From contig NZ_QMIE01000010.1 of the NCBI RefSeq assembly GCF_007625075.1, forward strand, positions 92,465 through 156,464: a stretch of 64,000 nt of DNA, given 5' to 3'. The notes beneath the pieces are model-generated. The model was not told the origin of the DNA, did no database searches, and saw only the letters and a list, made by a program, of their open reading frames with translations. The stretch comes from Oceanidesulfovibrio indonesiensis. GTDB lineage: Bacteria > Desulfobacterota > Desulfovibrionia > Desulfovibrionales > Desulfovibrionaceae. This document shows positions 62,943 to 64,000 of this stretch, piece after piece. Both the position numbers and the translations under genes were made by a program. How positions within the stretch are numbered: position 1 is the stretch's first letter; every line of letters starts with the position of its first letter.

Positions 62943-64000
62943 TCATTCGCATATCCAGTAATATTCGTCGTTTGCTTCAACTCTGCCGATGTCCAAAAGC
63001 CTGGATACAGCACGCTTGAAAGCCTTCTGTTTGGAGTCTTCCTTCGTGGAAGCCGTAATGCTGTCGGACAAGGCTTGTTCGCGCCACTCATCGAGGTGAA
63101 TTTTGACGGTCCCCAGGTCGATACTGCCGCCTTCATCGCGCCGGCGGTTCGTGCATTTCACCAGTGCTTCAAAGGCGACTCGGGTTGCGCCGGTCAGCTT
63201 GGTTTTCGGCTTGAGTGCTTCGGGGGCGTTCGAGCGGCGAAGGACGCATGAGTTGATTTCATCGCCGGTTTCCGGGTCGGTCCAGCCGGTGGCGACTTCC
63301 TCAACCTCAAAGGCGAGGTCTTGCGGGTGTTCATGGTCCTTGACCTTCGTTGCCTTCAGGAGACGTATCTCGTCATGCACATCAAGGCGGTACTCGAAGT
63401 CCAGCGCCGCCCGGAGTGCCGACGATCCACGGGAACGCTCTTTCTCGCCCCATCCGGAATGGTGGACGATGAGGATAGCGCATTGGAGGTCGTGCCGGAG
63501 TTCGTCCAGACCTTGTATGAAGGCGGACATGTCAGCGGCGTTGTTTTCGTCACCGACAAGGCTACGGGCCAGGGTGTCTATGATGATAAGCCGAGGCGGT
63601 TGTTCGAGCCGCTGCGCTTCCTGGCGGACCTCTGCGGCTGCGGTCTTGTCAGGGAACTGTACGCCGCGCTCTGCCGTGTAGAATGGAGCATGTTGTACGT
63701 CGTGCGCCACACTCCACGCTCTCAGGCGCTTTCTCAGCCCTTGAAAGCCTTCGCCGGCGACGTAGAGCACAGAACCAGGGTTCGGGACTCTGAAGCCGTG
63801 CCAGGGCGTACCCGTGGCAATGCTCATACCCATGTCGATGGCTAGGAAGGATTTCATGCTGCCGGACGCACCGAAGAGCACCGAAAGCGTTTGGGCTTCG
63901 AGGTATCCTCGTACAAGCCAGTCAATCGGCGCGGGCTCCGAAGTCATTTCATCGAGGGAGAGGAAGCGCAGGGGCTTTGCTCCGGCAACAGCCTGCCCGC
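62943..64000 (-). CDS. RecA-fold replication ATPase (RepA/primase-helicase type), N-terminus cut by window edge
   Basis: At least 352 residues; the frame is open to the window edge and the first internal ATG (63947) lacks a ribosome site, so the protein probably extends upstream, perhaps with a primase-type domain. Visible: WLVRGYLEAQTLSVLFGASGSMKS (Walker A GxxxxGKS) and RLIIIDTLARSLVGDENNAADM (Walker B), then a ~100-residue C-terminal helical region ending YYWICE. This is the RecA/RepA-like helicase group of phages and plasmids. It ends two bases before the iteron array, which it likely binds. Confidence 0.88.
   Translation of the reverse strand, partial: GQAVAGAKPLRFLSLDEMTSEPAPIDWLVRGYLEAQTLSVLFGASGSMKSFLAIDMGMSIATGTPWHGFRVPNPGSVLYVAGEGFQGLRKRLRAWSVAHDVQHAPFYTAERGVQFPDKTAAAEVRQEAQRLEQPPRLIIIDTLARSLVGDENNAADMSAFIQGLDELRHDLQCAILIVHHSGWGEKERSRGSSALRAALDFEYRLDVHDEIRLLKATKVKDHEHPQDLAFEVEEVATGWTDPETGDEINSCVLRRSNAPEALKPKTKLTGATRVAFEALVKCTNRRRDEGGSIDLGTVKIHLDEWREQALSDSITASTKEDSKQKAFKRAVSRLLDIGRVEANDEYYWICE

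Larger units (their letters stand above)
54579..64000. mobile_element. tRNA-Glu-inserted phage-satellite-like element (capsid-forming PICI type?), right end outside window
   Basis: From tRNA-Glu to the window edge every gene reads left: integrase, excisionase, portal, prohead protease, major capsid, MerR-like regulator, terL, terS, HNH, small ORF, ERCC4 nuclease, replication ATPase. This is a complete head-and-packaging set (HK97 type) plus replication functions, with an iteron-like array by the ATPase. No tail, tape-measure, baseplate, holin or endolysin gene is present in 9.3 kb. That gene set is typical of capsid-forming phage-inducible chromosomal islands, which depend on a helper phage for tails. 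A compact prophage with its tail genes beyond the edge remains possible. Confidence 0.75.

Noticed and set aside
54579..64000. Ordinary complete prophage
   Set aside because: No tail, lysis or lysogeny-repressor genes are present, and the integrase is adjacent to the portal gene rather than followed by an early region. Not fully excluded because the right end is unseen.
1..64000. CRISPR arrays and insertion sequences
   Set aside because: No regularly spaced repeat array of 25-40 bp and no transposase-like gene were seen; the only repeat cluster is the short hexamer array at 62843-62941.

Overview
The window looks like a chromosomal piece (G+C by eye in the high fifties) of a Gram-negative, flagellated, anaerobic deltaproteobacterium, most likely a member of the Desulfovibrionaceae. 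The evidence is combined: an ArsR-methyltransferase regulator of the SahR type beside ahcY, a complete futalosine menaquinone gene set, a four-subunit 2-oxoacid:ferredoxin oxidoreductase, a motA-motB-motB-fliL-fliN-fliO-fliP-fliQ cluster, and outer-membrane lipid genes (mla, heptose kinase). Genus is not resolved from sequence alone.

Layout of the host part (1-54.6 kb). 1-3.3 kb: mlaEFD plus a PqiC-like lipoprotein (lipid transport), reading left. 3.3-6.9 kb: heptose kinase, parB and parA, with two near-consensus parS sites (3527-3542, 6852-6867) and a small zinc-ribbon gene inserted between parA and parB. 7-13 kb: UDP-sugar epimerase, slipin/NfeD membrane pair, coaBC. 13.3-18 kb: queA, the ferredoxin/alpha/beta/gamma oxidoreductase operon and aroE, reading right. 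18-28 kb: LysM lytic transglycosylase, rlmB, the flagellar export/stator operon, a PLP-homeostasis protein, era. 28-36.6 kb: sfsA, an aminotransferase, an NtrC-type two-component system and a natural fusion of an MrfA-like helicase to an MrfB-like exonuclease. 36.6-41.5 kb: mqnA, mqnC, mqnE, a TetR regulator and the divergent mqnD, with an 18-bp palindromic operator between them. 41.6-54.5 kb: leucyl aminopeptidase, glycosyltransferase, fliJ/motE, truA, metK, panC, ahcY-sahR with its operator, a dciA-like gene and two tRNAs.

Accessory part (54.6-64 kb, continuing past the window). A tRNA-Glu gene is followed by an integrase and then by a block in which every gene reads left: replication ATPase (cut by the window edge), an iteron-like array, an ERCC4 nuclease, a 57-aa ORF, HNH nuclease, terS, terL, a MerR-like regulator, major capsid, prohead protease, portal, excisionase, integrase. 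Head formation and DNA packaging are present, but no tail, tape-measure, baseplate or lysis gene is seen, and the integrase lies directly downstream of the portal gene. This resembles a capsid-forming phage satellite (cf-PICI type) more than an ordinary prophage, but the right end is outside the window. It is the most interesting object here.

No gap between genes exceeds about 300 bases. The largest are 3306-3598 (contains a parS), 8265-8517 (one terminator hairpin), 13103-13324 and 19756-19994 (nothing recognised beyond gene starts), and 47629-47874 (terminator).
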